A DNA stretch of 64,000 bases from Amphibalanus amphitrite. Its lineage: Eukaryota; Arthropoda; Thecostraca; Balanomorpha; Balanidae. A program made the position numbers and the translations under genes. Positions 47,885 through 60,425 of the stretch are shown here, piece after piece (the stretch's first letter is position 1; each line of letters opens with the position of its first letter). The stretch spans positions 62,001 to 126,000 of the forward strand of contig NW_024882744.1 of assembly GCF_019059575.1 (NCBI RefSeq), given 5' to 3'. The notes below the pieces were generated by a model that saw only the letters and a list, made by a program, of their open reading frames with translations, had not been told where the DNA came from and made no database searches.

Positions 47885-50800
47885 CGGTGAGTCGACTCAC
47901 CCCTGCGGCCTGCCTGTTCAACTGCGTAGTGCTGCACCCAGCCGAAAATGAGGAAGAAAAATCTTTCGGCAAGCTGATGTCAGCTAACAGACCGCTGCGT
48001 CGCACCGCCGCGCCCCTGAAAAGGTGCGCCGCTGCCCCGCGGGGAGCCTCCCTCCAAACCTCTCTAACTGGGAGCCTGTGGGGGCCAGGCAGCGGGCGCG
48101 GCGCAGTCGAGCTCAGGTATTACAGACTCACCGGAGCCTGTTCGGTGCGGGCTGAGGTCCCGGCCGGGTCACGAGTCGCAGCCACCTGGCGGTCGTGTCC
48201 CGAACCGGACCGATGCAGGCGCGCCGAGCGGCTGTGGTCTCCGCCACTGCTGGCTCAGCTCAGCCCAACGGTCCAGAGGTCGACCCGGGCCTGGCGGATC
48301 AGAGGTCAAACCGGGCCCGGCCTGCGGTCAGCGGGTCAGACTGCGACCAGGGGGTTTTGGAATCCTGCAACTGGGTACTAGACGGATGACGCTGGACAGC
48401 TGGACACTATAGACAGATGGACATTGGACAGCTGATAGCCCAGGACACGATTCCTTTTGGACGTTGAGCTAGTCCCTGGCGAAAAGAATCGATACCAAGA
48501 AAATTGTTTGGATTAGCGGACCGTGACTGAGTGTGATAGGACGACTTTTCTTTTCGTTTCATTGGCTCGAGGCTGCTAAAATTGTGCAACCGTTACGATA
48601 TTTGCAATCGTTGGCGACTTCAAAGCGTATATAGGTATGGACTCATGGAGTGTTGCAATTTTTTCGTAATAGGTATGTTTTTTTGTAGCATTACTGTGTT
48701 GCTAAACCATCCTCATAATATGATAGCTTAATCTTAAATCTGATATGGCTAATTTTAAAGGTAAATCCAAAGTTGACCGCACTTCGGCACAATCCAACTT
48801 GGATTGGAAATACAAACGAATGTATATTACAGCTCGAGACCAGCATACTGCCAGCATCCGCATAGCTTTTGGTCATTTCGGCCATGATATTGCGGTATAC
48901 GATCACTACCGCATGCCGGGCAGTGCAGGCGCAGCTATGAAAACCAGCCAACATTCTGGTGATGTCGTAAGGAAAGGCGGCATTTATTGTTGTCAGTCGC
49001 TCATTCTGGGCCCGACACCGCCCTGATAACAAATTGATATTGGTTAGTTGGATATCACTTGTTTGGTTTTAATAAAAACGAAGGGTTAGGGCAGAGGCTG
49101 ACCGATTGTTTTTGGTGGGCGCTATGCCGCACTAGCGATATTTCCACACATAGATGGCGCTAGTATATTACGCCTGACGGTATGCTGTGCCGCATAGTAT
49201 ACGTAGCGACCAGACGCCTTGGCGGAACGGGGCGAGTTTTTCGGACTGAATCATTGTTGCAAAAGAGTACCAGTCATTTGATTGCCAGTGTTTTTAGGCC
49301 TCCGCTTGACCTGAGAAGCATTACGGCGCCGGGCCAGTGCATGCCTTACCTAGATGGAGAATTCGTGTACTGACAATATAGGCCAGACAATTTATGGGCT
49401 CGCGGATATGTTACGCTGAGGATAAGGTCATAATCTGGAACTCCCATTTGCTGCGGCGAGCTGGCAGAATTGATCAGGCGACACTCACTCCCCGCGGCCA
49501 GTGCTGACTGCGGAGTACCGGCACCATACACCCCGGTGGGTCTCGTGCAGATCATAAGGCCGCGCACCTCACGCGCCGTGCCGAGTGCAATGCTCGGCCG
49601 ACACGGTGCTGCCCCGTCTCAATAGAGTCCCACGGCCCACACCCGACCACCCCCGCTGACCGGCGCCCGGCGCGGGGGTGGACGTGTCGCCCTCACCCGG
49701 GGCGACAGCCAGCTGGGTCGGCCAGCCGCTGCTGCCATCTGTGAGCGGCCGGGGGAGGCAGTCGGCTCGGCCGAGCGGCGATATCCCCCCGGCGCCGGCT
49801 CTGAGCGCCGGGCGGCCCGTGAGCCGGCGTGGCATCCAGCCAGAATCAATATTGTAAGCGGACGGTCTCCGGCGGCTCGGCAGCGGCGGCACGCGGCCGC
49901 TGTCGCCCCGCTGATGGCGCTGACGGCGCTGATAAAGCTGATGGCACACCGTCTCTATTGTTTGTTCGAAGAGCGAGTGCGTCAGGATAACCTTCGCGTC
50001 ATACACGGGCGGAAAACGGCCCGGTTCCCACCGTTTTACGATCGTAAATCGGGGAAAGACTCGTCTCACGACACTTGTTAGTATCCCGATCTGTTGCTTT
50101 GACATTAAAATGTCACTTCATGTTCGGGAATTAATGAAGCATGCCCACGATCTTAAAAGCTAATATGCGGTAAAGTCGTTTGGTGTCCGTGACCGACTTG
50201 GTGTCTATGTCTATCACTTGTGACACGCGACAGACAGTTCTCCGTACCAAGAATCACGTCATCAGTGTGACGTGTGGCGATCAGCCGAGAGCGGCATAAT
50301 TCACCATGCACTACAAGCTCCGCCGTTGTCAACACTTCCGGCTAGCTGGAAGATTCATGGTATACTACCAATCCCTGTGACGGCATGGCATGCTTCTTTC
50401 ATGTAACGACTGCATGAAATATGCAGCAGCACCGCATGGAGTCCCATTGAGCTGAATGGTCAATCGTCATTGGTTGAAGATGGCCGGCATTCGTTTCACT
50501 TTCTGCAGCGCTCGGCGGCTGCAGACGTAATGCTGCTCGCTTCAGCTGCCCGAAGCGGTAAATATCTTGAGGCCAGCATATTATGTTAGCTCCTAGACCT
50601 AACGGCCTGTTGAGTCATGGGGCTCGGCGATGCTACATAAGAAACTCCTCTGGTTAACTGTCGCCCTCATCGGCTGGATTTGTGTTCAAGTGAGCGATCA
50701 AATACCAATGTGTTGACTTCATAGGTCATGGAACGCCTGTACCCGATACCCTCCTTGATTCTCCTGATACATGGCCGGACGCGACTCTTGACCCTATATA

Positions 50801-51419
50801 GCAGACGGCAGGGTGTGACTCTGCCGTCGAGTCGATGGAGTCGCCGTCGTCTCGGTCGGGGGGAGGGGCGACTGCGAGGGACCGTCAGCTGCGCCTGGCC
50901 GTCACTCTCCCCATTCAGCTCCGCGGGGCGCCAGATGTCCTCGGCGGAAGTGGCGACGGGCCGCTTGTCATGTCTAATTCTGAACCGGGGGAGGGGTGGC
51001 GGTGACTGGGGTGACTTCGGGTGGAGCAGCGCCACGGAGTACTGAGTTGCGACAAATGCGCCCTCGAGTAGATACGGTTTTACGAAATGGTGGGTTTCAC
51101 TTATGATGTTCGTCCTAGCCAGTGAGTGACAGGTTTGCTATACGATCAATTGACAGCAACTGGAGCGGAGTGATTTCGGCTGTCGGATGCAGCGAGTTGA
51201 CAACTAGCAGCTGTTTGACTGAGGAAGTACCTCAACTCTTCCCAGCTCAGTAACCAGGGGAAGCTCCCGTTACCTAGAAATACCCTGAAGTAATTCCGGC
51301 GAAGTTTCCTCAATGACTCCCATGTCGCCTAACAGGCCGTGCCGGCGGCCGTGCTCGTGGCCACGTGCCGGGGATGACCTTCCTCTCGCTAGTCGCGAAT
51401 TGGGGGAGATAAGAAGCGA

Positions 51420-51654
51420 CAAGCCGAGCGCATCCATCAGGTTCACTTAGCACTGCGCGCCTCGGCGGCTGCCGAACAGCGCGTGACTCCGTCTGTGGCG
51501 GCCAGCTATCCGTGCCTCCATCCGTCGCGCATCCGTCATCGGACGTCGGCGCCGGATGGCTCTCGGTGTTCTGACCTGGTGCTCCGGCTCCCGGCCGGCT
51601 CGCCGCTCCTTCTCTAGTCGGTGTGCGTCTTCGAAAATCGATGCGCGCCGGGCA

Positions 51655-51688
<34 letters not shown>

Positions 51689-51758
51689 TGCCGGCTGGCT
51701 GCAGTCGCGCTGGAGGGTGGTGGAGTGTCGAGGCCGCGCCGGCCGACCGGCTGCCGTC
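51420..51758 (+). promoter_or_regulatory. GC-rich promoter-like region and leader with CGG repeat
   Basis: A CpG-rich stretch lies immediately before the candidate first exon at 51759. It contains about 11 tandem GGC triplets at 51655-51688. No TATA box seen. Confidence 0.4.
51655..51688 (+). repeat. (GGC)n microsatellite, about 11 units
   Basis: A pure GGC run located about 70 bp upstream of the ATG at 51759, so probably in the leader. Poly-Gly or poly-Ala frames across it are artefacts. Confidence 0.9.
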
Positions 51759-51818
51759 ATGTTCAGGAAACTTTGGGGACGACGGTCACGCCACCTCAGC
51801 GATGGGGACATACAGCCG
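51759..51818 (+). CDS. Candidate alternative first exon (20 codons, phase 0)
   Basis: The frame starts ATGTTCAGG and codes MFRKLWGRRSRHLSDGDIQP before the donor CAGCCG|GTGAGC, phase 0. The peptide is basic with a Ser in RHLSDG context, the same style as the motifs of exon 4. The GC-rich leader and strong donor make this one of the better alternative starts. It would give an isoform without the membrane anchor and without the giant exon. Confidence 0.5.
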
Positions 51819-53614
51819 GTGAGCCCCGCGCACCCCCGCTCCGCCCCTCCCGCCCTCGGGTGCTCCGTCGCTCGCTAGTGCACCTCTCATACCCTGACCG
51901 AGCTCTTCACCCTATACCGCTAAAGCAGTCGTGACGGGTCAATGCAGGGTCGTGGCTCGTATCCATGGGCAGAACGAATGACGTCATGGAGCTGGAACGT
52001 CATCATGTCGTGCCTGGGTGTCGGTTCGTGATGCTGAGCTGTCTTAGAATCGATGAAAAACGTATTCTCAGCTTTTAAGTGCGACTATGCCTGTCTGGTT
52101 ATGGAAACAGACTGAGGGTCGTTGAAGAAAGTAGGTTGTTGCATGCTATAAGCACGTCGTGCATGGCGTGTCAATTTCATTCAGCTGACAGACTGTATTT
52201 AGCCGCCAGAATAGCTGGGTCACGCTGCTCCGTGATTGATAGTCGTGCCTAGGCGCGGGCGGGTGCGGGTTGCACACATCCATCGTCCCATCACCGTGTA
52301 ACTGATATTGCCTATATACTTTGGCATGCGCAGCGCGTTGCTCGGTTATTACCTCCCCTTTGATCCCAGTGAGTGGGACGGGTTTACCCGCGTCGTTCCG
52401 GGTTCCGCTGCCCCGGATCCCTGTCTGCCCGCCGCGCTCCTCGCTCCTCGCCGTGGTCCTGTCAGTCCGCCTGTCATCTATCCGCTCCGTATTGCGGTTA
52501 TTGCCGACAGCGAGAGGTCGGTCGGCCACGGCCTGGTGACCTGAATCGCACGATATTGATCCCCCCACCACCGCGCCACGGCCAGGACGGTTTGATCAAT
52601 GGCCATTCCGCAGCTGTCTCTGTTATTCGTGCGGCCAGTTTCCGCGTTGCCCTACCCGCTCGGTGACCTGTGAGCTGTGGAAGCGATAGCGGGTAACGGG
52701 TACGGATGGAGGCTGACATCGATCCCCGGGTGCCTCTCCTGGCAGCCTCCGACTGCTGCGCCAACAGCGACCGAGACTGCCAGCGGAGCCGCTAAATCAT
52801 CCGCTGTCTCCACGAGTTCAACAGTCAGGCTGATCTCCAACTACCAGTTATAGCCGCAAAAGTCTTACAACGCTGCACTTCTTTGCAATTTTCTTAACCG
52901 ACGCGGGATGTTCTTACAAGCATGAATCGCATCCTCTCTTGCCCGTCTTACTACCAGCTTCTGACCCATGTCCACCACCCCCTGGCGATCTCCTATCCAT
53001 GTGAGTGACCTCGCCGTAGTCGCTGTCTGTGCTAACAGGCTTATGGGCCGGTGGCGCTGCCCGGTGTCGCCGGACAGAAGGGCGGTCGGGCCGTGCCTGC
53101 GCCGCCTATCGATCCCTGGGTCACGCGCAGAGAGAACGGGGAGAGCGAGAGAGCAGGAGGCCGGCGGGAGGCCGGACAAATATGGGAGATGACAGATGAG
53201 ACCCGGGATCAGCGTGCAAGCTGTCAGAATGACTCTGGGCAGGGCTATGCATTTACTCTGAGTCTCTGAGAAGGATAGAGTAGTGAGTACCCTCCAAGTA
53301 GTGAACGTTACATGCTAGTTCGAGTGAAGTGGCATGATTCGGGCACTTCTTTTAGGCGCTTATGTTTGTGTGGTGAATTCTTTGTTTGGCAGAGGATGTC
53401 GAAATATTTTTGCATTTGGTCATCCCCATGTGCTATACACTTTTGACATATTATTATGCAATTCTGTCCCCATTCTGAATACACGAGACGTATTTTTGCG
53501 CAACTCGCTTCCCGTCGCAAAGACGGACAAGCTACGCTCCGACAGAGTCGTAGGTATCTCGCCGCTTGACAGCGTCTTGTCTAGGCTCTTGGGCACGAAC
53601 GTGACACGGATAGC

Positions 53615-53790
53615 TCTGACAGTCCAGGTCTGTGCCTACCTGGACAGCGCCGTGCCTCGCTGCTCGGATAGGGTCGCTCTGTATTGGACAGGGCCGTCCG
53701 TGCCTTGCTGCTCGAGCTGCGCTGTTTCTATATCGGACAGAGACGTGCCTCTCTGTTCGGACATGTCTGCGCCGATGCCGTGCCTCGCCG
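53615..53790. repeat. Minisatellite, unit about 52 bp (GGACAG..CGTGCCTCGCTGCTCGGA)
   Basis: Three to four imperfect units carry GGACAG followed by CCGTGCCTCGCTGCTCGG variants. Open frames in this stretch are repeat-derived. Confidence 0.55.
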
Positions 53791-54981
53791 GTCTCGGCCG
53801 ATGTCGTGTCTCTCGGCGGCGACAGGCCGGCCTGTCTGCCCGGTATACGGTCACCAGTCGGTCGGATTAGTGAGCGCACACATCACCGATCCACGGCGGC
53901 GGACTGTTTGTGGCCAGGTATTTCTAGCGTCGGCCGCTGTTTCCTGGTTAGATTATCCTGTTGATGAGTATGTGGCTCAATAGGTTGGACGCGTGACGGA
54001 CATGGGTCGGTGAGGTGCACGGATCCATTACAGGGACACATTACTGTGGGGAGGGACGGACAGGGCGGGCCTGGTGGGCGAGGCGGCCCCTCGCAACAGG
54101 TGAATGAGGATCACGGAGGCTTTCCAGAGACTGGGTATTCGGGGAAGGTGGGATCATGGAAATGCGATGGATACCAGAGAATGAAACAAGTGGCATCAAA
54201 AGGCCACTGGAATAGACACATGAGATCGCTGGCATGGGTCAGACGTTAGGCGACCCATATAGCATGTCATCAATTATGCAGAGCAGACGGAGCGATACTG
54301 ACAAAATACTCTCCGGTTCTGGTGCGGTGCAATGAATTATTCGGTCACAGTCGCCAATCCTATTCCGTATATTGCTCACTGCAGCCACTGCCGAGCTACA
54401 CTGGTTGCAGTGCCCGTTTCTATCAGCACCGTATTCCCGTCCCACCGTTGCTTGCCTCGTGGTGGAGCGCAGCGCGATTGCAGCTGATAGCGGAGCTTTG
54501 CGCCGGCCAGCCGGTTCCTGTGTACACGTCAATTAACTCCGGCTATCGGTGGGGATTGGGACGGTGGGACTCTGATGGGACAGTCGGTCACCCCGAGAGT
54601 GGGACCACAAGCGAGGCTGTCCGGCATTTGGAGTTGTCGGGAGGTCGTGAGTTTCACCCATTGTCCAAACCGGAAAGTCAGAATATGAACATCAAGCGAT
54701 GCTTAGCGAACTGACGTTTTACGTCATTTTGCTTTATGTCATACTCACTGTTTTATGAGTAGCAATAGACAAATGTATATATTGAGACGGGTTACACAGC
54801 ACATTCGGGTGGACGCGTTTCGTCAAATGACTTTATCGACACCCTCTCGGAAATTAAAACAATACTAAAACCAAAAACAATACAAAAACAATACAAAAAT
54901 AGTTTTTGTATTGTTTTAATTTCCGAGAGGGTGTCGATAAAGTCATTTAGACGAAACGCGTCCACTCGAATGTGCTGTGTA

Positions 54982-56894
54982 CAGAGTTGTACCTATACCA
55001 ATCAAGTCGATTGAATTGATTGACTTGATTCAACGCGTATTTTGAGTTGATTGGATTGAGTCGATTGACTTTTCGAGATGACTGGTTGACTGACTCGTTT
55101 GACTTTAGCGACTGGTTGACTGATTTGATTCCCGAAAATTAGAGTGACTCGTATGATTGAGTCGATTGAATGGAAAGTTGAAATAAGTTTTAGTTGACGA
55201 AAAATAATGACACCAATTGATGACATCAAAGATCACAAAACTACACTGAAAACTGCTTGTCATCACAACTGTAATATGGGGTAGATGGCCAAATAAAGAA
55301 CAGGGCCTAAACATGAACAGCCAACTTTGACTTTCAACTGCAATAACTGCTCCAATCCTGTGATAGAACCTGGCGATGCACCTACCTACCTTTCTGCACT
55401 CAGCAGGAAACTTTTTTTTTAATCCAGATGATAAAGTGCAAGGCCCTATATACTAAAAAAGTGTGATTAATTACTAATTCACATCTCCTTATCTCCTCAG
55501 AAACAACCCACTGAACTCTATAAATATCTGAAACCCCTACAAAAATAACTGAAACAAAAGCGCCGTTTTCGTCTCGCTAATTACGTTTGTTTACATTAAT
55601 AGCTAATTTGCTGCATTGTTTAATTTGCAGCAGAACGTTTGTTGATCCTTTTCTCCTGAGAGCCTAGGCATAACATATTTAATATATTTCATTTTCCTTA
55701 AAATATTTTACCGAATATTATTAAGTGGTTTTATTTCAAATGAAATAATAATTAAAACGAAATTGGTGTTGTACAACCGATTTATTTTATGATGATCTAC
55801 CATACTACATGATAATCAATGACGTCATCTTACCAAAAAATTAAAAGACGTAGAATAAGGATTTATAAAAGCTTAGCATACTTCTTGGCAAAACGTTTTC
55901 TTTGTTTTTTTTCGCAGTCGCACCCAAGGCCGTATAAGTTGTCGCACCAACGGCATTTAATTCTCCTTGTTCTTCTTCCTTTGTCCTTAACTTATCCTGT
56001 GGTTCCAGAGTCCCTGTCCTTTCCATTTCCTTTTAAATATATTTTTAATGCTCATCCCTATCCCCCAGTCCTAACAGTTTCAAATTGTATTGCAATAAAA
56101 TGTTTTGAATTCTTCACATATAACCTATCTACCTTCGTTGGTACTGTTGGTAGCCAGTGACATATCTAGGCAGGTAAGTAGGTACCTACCTACCTGCTTT
56201 CCTGCTGTCTTCATAAAGCATACCTAATGAAGTTGTCAAATTTGTAGCACATTTTCAACACTTTCATATCAATATGGTGTCAGTGTGGCATGTAACCTAG
56301 CTAGGTTCATTATGTTCAGGGTTCAATTCAGAAGAGCTCCGCATAACTCACATAAGAGACAGACGGGGGGCTTTACATGGGGTAGATGGCCTGATGACTT
56401 AGCTGGAATATGGCCAAAATTAAATTGACAACTTTTAGGTGAAAGGTGGTGATTTGGGTTAAGGGGCGTTTGTTGAAGTCAACTACTGGGTTATTTTGCA
56501 CCCATTAAATGAAACTTCTGCTCCAATTCTACCCATTGAACCTCAATATCATGATCCACCTGTCCATCACTAGGTATCCTTCCTTATTACAAAGAAACTT
56601 TGAATGGCATGGCAATTTATAATTATAAATGACAATATTATTGTTTCTTCTGTAGGTAGGTAGGTAGGTAGGTACACCAGACTGCTATGGACACTTTTCC
56701 AAGTTGGTGGGGCAAAAAACCTAATGTATATCTTGGTTTGAGTCGTTTGATTGAGTTGATTGATTCCTTTCATTGTCGCGTTTAAGTCGATTGAATCAAT
56801 TCCCGAAAACTGCTCTGACTTGATTGATTTGATTGGTTTCCCAAATTTGTCGTGATTGAATTGATTGCTATTGATTGAGTCGTATACAACCCTG
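54982..56894. mobile_element. hAT-like element, 1.9 kb, perfect 8 bp target duplication
   Basis: The left end is CAGAGTTGTACC and the right end inverted is CAGGGTTGTATAC. GCTGTGTA flanks exactly on both sides. Sub-terminal regions (55000-55180 and 56745-56880) are dense in TTGATTGA and GTCGATTGA words. It is AT-rich and contains a GTAG microsatellite at 56652-56674. No transposase frame. Confidence 0.88.
56652..56674. repeat. (GTAG)n microsatellite
   Basis: About five to six GTAG units inside the 54982-56894 element. A shorter TACC run lies near 56175-56195. Confidence 0.9.
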
Positions 56895-57354
56895 GCTGTG
56901 TAACCCGTCTCACTGTTTTATGTCTGAGGCCTTGCTGATATAACAAATTACTGATACGGCTCGGCAGTCGGCATGGTATACCAAAGCAGTCCATTGCAGT
57001 GCAGACATCTCTTTCACTCTAGTTACTATCCCTGTATCTTGCACTCGAACCGAGTCTCGAACGGAAAGCAGCTCTGATAGCCCCACCGTGTCGAGATATC
57101 AGTGCTTCACCCCAAGATAGTGGCCTGACACCAACCTTGACACTGACCCGACACCGCCATCGACACGTCAGCGAGCAGGTGCACCTGGCACCACAGCAGT
57201 CACCCCACCTCCGATAGAGCTCTGAGAGCGCGGTCACGTGACGTGCACGCTGCGGTCGCGGCCGGGGTCGGTGGACGGCCACGTGACCGGCCGGGTCGCG
57301 CCAGACGGCCGATTCGGGTGGTCCGCTGGGCTCAGCTGGTGTAATTGTTCCGAC

Positions 57355-58797
57355 CAGGGATGCGGAGCCGGAGCCGGAGCTGGAGCCGGAGCCGCCGGAG
57401 CCGGCATATTTTGCCCGGAGCCGGAGCCGGAGCCGGAGTCGTGAAACAATATAGCCCGGAGCCGGAGCCGGAGCCGGAGCCGTCAAAAAAGGGGGCGACT
57501 CCGGCTCCTTTTCTTAACCCGCGAGTTGCTGGGGGGGGGGGGCGTTAAACGCCCCCACTTTTTTCGCCGGGCCATAGCATAAAAACGGCGCGCCACAGGC
57601 GCGCCAAATTTTGGGTACCTGTAGGGAATTGATTGAAGTTTATTGTGACGAAGTTTCAAAAAAATCGGTCGGAAAAATTTTGAGATATCGAGGTTTTAGT
57701 GACGTCATGATTTCTGAGTTTTCGACCAAAAACGGCATATGTTCAAAAAATCATATAAAATCACAGAATAGACATACAGACATGCCGTAAACACCATTAG
57801 ACTGCCAATACCATGAACAATCAAATGGCTATCTTCGATTATTGATTATCGTTCCGCATTTCCCAAATTCTTGAACTGAAACTTGGCAATTTCTCGTGAC
57901 TACTTGACGACCATGATACATGCATTTCTTAAATTGAACTTTTTTAGCCAAACACGTACACATATGATAAAATGAATGTCACCATCGTGTTCTACGCCCC
58001 GAATTACCCATAAAACATGTGTCACGGGCTGTGAATATCAGTTTTGATTTTCGGGGATATGTGCCTACCCGGTTGACCTGACCTTGACCCTGACCTATGC
58101 TTGACTGACCCCTACATGGAGCTGACACTCTTGTAGGCCTTATATGATGGATTGTGCACCGTTTTGACAGAGTTTATGACAAGAGGCGCCCATTGCGAAG
58201 TCCTGAAGTCCATGCTACTGAAAGCCCGATTTCAGGTGTTTGACCTGACCTTGACCCGACCTGTGACCTCAAAATTCAACTTTAAAGTACTCATCTGAAG
58301 CGTCTCGTCGCGTTCTTTCGTTTGCCGCCTCGTGCGTTTCGCTGCGCCTATTGGTTCTCGAGTTATCGGCTGGGGGCGTTTAACGCCCCCCCCCCCCCCC
58401 CAGCAAACGGTGGGTGGCGAAATACCCCAGCAACTGCCGGGTTAAGAGGAAACAATTATTTACCTAGTTCGGTTTGACAGTACAAGGCGTAAAACAATGT
58501 GGTATTCAAACTAGCCTTGTTATACAAATACAGAAGCAACGTGTACCAATCCCATCGCCTTTTTTCTTCCACCCGTATTTAATTGATCGCATAGGGGATG
58601 TACTGCGTAGAAGCCGGAGCCGGAGCCGCCGGAGCCGGAGCCGCCGGAGCCGGATCATTTTACTCGGAGCCGGAGCCGGAGCCGGAGCCGCCATGACATT
58701 TCACCCGGAGCCGGAGCCGGAGCCGGAGCCGATTTTTTTCTCCGGAGCCGGAGCCGGAGCCGGAGCCGTCTGAAATTTCCACGGCTCCGCATCCCTG
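57355..58797. mobile_element. hAT-like element with GGAGCC hexamer arrays, split by a piggyBac-like MITE
   Basis: The ends are CAGGGATGCGGAGCCG and its inverse. GTTCCGAC flanks exactly on both sides (57347-57354, 58798-58805). The interior arms are GGAGCC hexamers at 57361-57510 and 58610-58770. It belongs to the same design as 26036-26340 (GGAGTC version). The MITE 57514-58445 sits inside. Confidence 0.92.
57514..58445 (+). mobile_element. piggyBac-like MITE, 932 bp, copy 2
   Basis: It has the same TTAA-bounded ends and body as 27718-28643, in the same orientation, differing by scattered substitutions and C-tract length. Two near-identical copies 30 kb apart indicate recent mobility. Confidence 0.92.
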
Positions 58798-58929
58798 GTT
58801 CCGACACAGCTGGCAGCCGGGCGCGCTCAGTTGGAGACGAGTTGGATTAGCAGGGCTCAGTGGAGCGGCGGCCGGCCACGCCGCTGTCAGATCGGTTACT
58901 GGCCACTCGGAGGGAGCCTCTGGGGGACA

Positions 58930-59066
58930 CCGGAGTTGCTGAGGTCACTGGTCACTGGTCACTGGTCGCTGATCGGTGGTCAGTAGTCACTGGCTACTCA
59001 GCGCTCGGCGACTAGATAGCTAGTCCGTGGTCATTAGCCATTGGTCAGTGCCACTGGTCATTGGTC
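58930..59066 (+). repeat. CACTGGT tandem words in a probable leader
   Basis: TCACTGGTCACTGGTCACTG and related GGTCAGT / ATTGGTC words fill the stretch just before the ATG at 59067. Confidence 0.6.
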
Positions 59067-59144
59067 ATGATTTTCTGGAGCTCGTCGCTGCCGAATGTGC
59101 TGTGGATCTCTGGCACCTGGCGAGCCGCCTCTCCGCAACACAAG
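59067..59144 (+). CDS. Candidate alternative first exon (26 codons, phase 0)
   Basis: The frame from ATGATTTTCTGG codes 26 residues, with three Trp and the end RAASPQHK, into the donor CACAAG|GTTTGT, phase 0. The donor lacks the usual A and G at +3/+5 positions but is usable. The first half is fairly hydrophobic. The phase matches the other candidates. No transcript support is available here. Confidence 0.35.
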
Positions 59145-60041
59145 GTTTGTTAGTGTTTCGTCTGTCGAGCTCCTCTGTAAGCTTCGTCAGCTGGTTATTG
59201 TTTGGTCGTGTGAGGTCCATGGACACATTCTGTCGAGTCTTTGAATGGCTCACAACTCCTGGGGGCATTTATCAAAGGTCATAACGGACTAAACTGTAGA
59301 CTCATATGCCCTGCGTGGAGCGTAAAGCTCGACTTACGGTGTTGCGGTTGACAGCGGCGGCGGAATAGAGTTTTTGTCGGCTCTGTGACGTGACATCGTT
59401 TTTGTACCGCCGGGGGACGCCGTGGTGTGTGAACCGGTCACGTTTGACCTCCCTTCCCTGCTGACACCACAAAGTGACGCCGACGGCACCGGTGACACTG
59501 CAGTGGTAGCAGAGACACGTATTGGGCCATGACGTGTCCTTCCAACTTCCAAGTCAATGAATCATCATTGTGTAACGACTGCCCATCGAAACCGATCGTC
59601 AATGGTAGCCGCTGACTGAAACTACATATTTGAGATTTACTGAAACAAAAGTCACCGTACATAGCGCTCCAACCAAACGTTTGTCAGGATTATCTGACAA
59701 CATTTGTGACGTATTGATGTTTCGCCAATAGACAAACGTTCTCAAGTATCGACACAGGAGGCTAAATATGAATCATGACCTTAAATACAGCCCACCGCTG
59801 TGTCCCCATTCGGTAGTGCGAATATCGATTGTTCGTTCACCGCCCTGCGTAAGGTCTCCCCGATGAAGACAAATGGCGGACGTTTACCGTCACATCGACG
59901 GCCTAATTGCGGCTGCATCGGTGTCCGCACCGTAACGGTCGGCCGTATCGACCGCGGCGGCCCACCAGGGACAGCCGATGACGCCCCGCCGCCGCCCCCG
60001 CCCCGGGCGGGCAGCTCGGCGCGGCGGCCGGTCCTGTCTCC

Positions 60042-60158
60042 ATGGTGCTGGGGGTCAACAGGCCGGCCGAGTGGCTGGGAGTGGGAGCTAGACACCATCC
60101 AGTGGCCAGTCGTGGGAGCTGTGGGGCGCAGAGGTCACTGCCGAGGACAGACGGCGCT
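60042..60158 (+). CDS. Candidate alternative first exon (39 codons, phase 0)
   Basis: ATGGTGCTGGGGG in good context (CTCCATGG) opens a frame starting MVLGVNRPAEWLGVGARHH and running to the donor GGCGCT|GTGAGT in phase 0; the frame stops at once if not spliced. The leader is GC-rich (59940-60041). It is followed at 60190 by a run of TGACCTCTGACC words. Coding potential is plausible, not proven. Confidence 0.4.
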
Positions 60159-60189
60159 GTGAGTTGACATCTGACACTGGCCGGTACTG

Positions 60190-60425
60190 ACCCTGACTTG
60201 TGCTGAGTTCTGCAACCTTGACTCGTGCTGCATGACGTGTTATACCTTGACCTCTGGCCTTGACCCGTTGTGACCTCTGACCTGACCTGCAATAGCCTCT
60301 GTTCCTACTGGTCAATACCGATGATGACAGACTCTGACTTATGACCTCTGACATGTCTGGTGATGACCTCTGACCTCACATGGTACTGCTCTATGACCCA
60401 TACTCATGACCTCTGACCCGCCGGC
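60190..60425. repeat. Degenerate TGACCTCTGACC repeat
   Basis: TGACCTCTGACC, TTGACCTCTGGCC and ATGACCTCTGACC recur many times. Reverse complemented, they contain AGGTCA, the nuclear-receptor half-site. Confidence 0.65.

Larger units (their letters stand above)
54784..56911. mobile_element. Hairpin element, later split by a hAT insertion
   Basis: GAGACGGGTTACACAGCACA at 54784 pairs with the inverse sequence before 54982 and, beyond the hAT insertion, with ACCCGTCTC ending near 56911. Arms also pair across GACGAAACGCG and GACACCCTCTCGGAAATTAA around an AT-rich centre (54863-54905). CACTGTTTTATG occurs both at 54746-54757 and just after the right end. It is a snap-back element of about 0.2 kb before the insertion. 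Confidence 0.7.

Noticed and set aside
48745-49026. 93-codon plus-strand frame starting MANFKGKSK
   Set aside because: Isolated, no recognisable family, no promoter or splice context; cannot be separated from chance.
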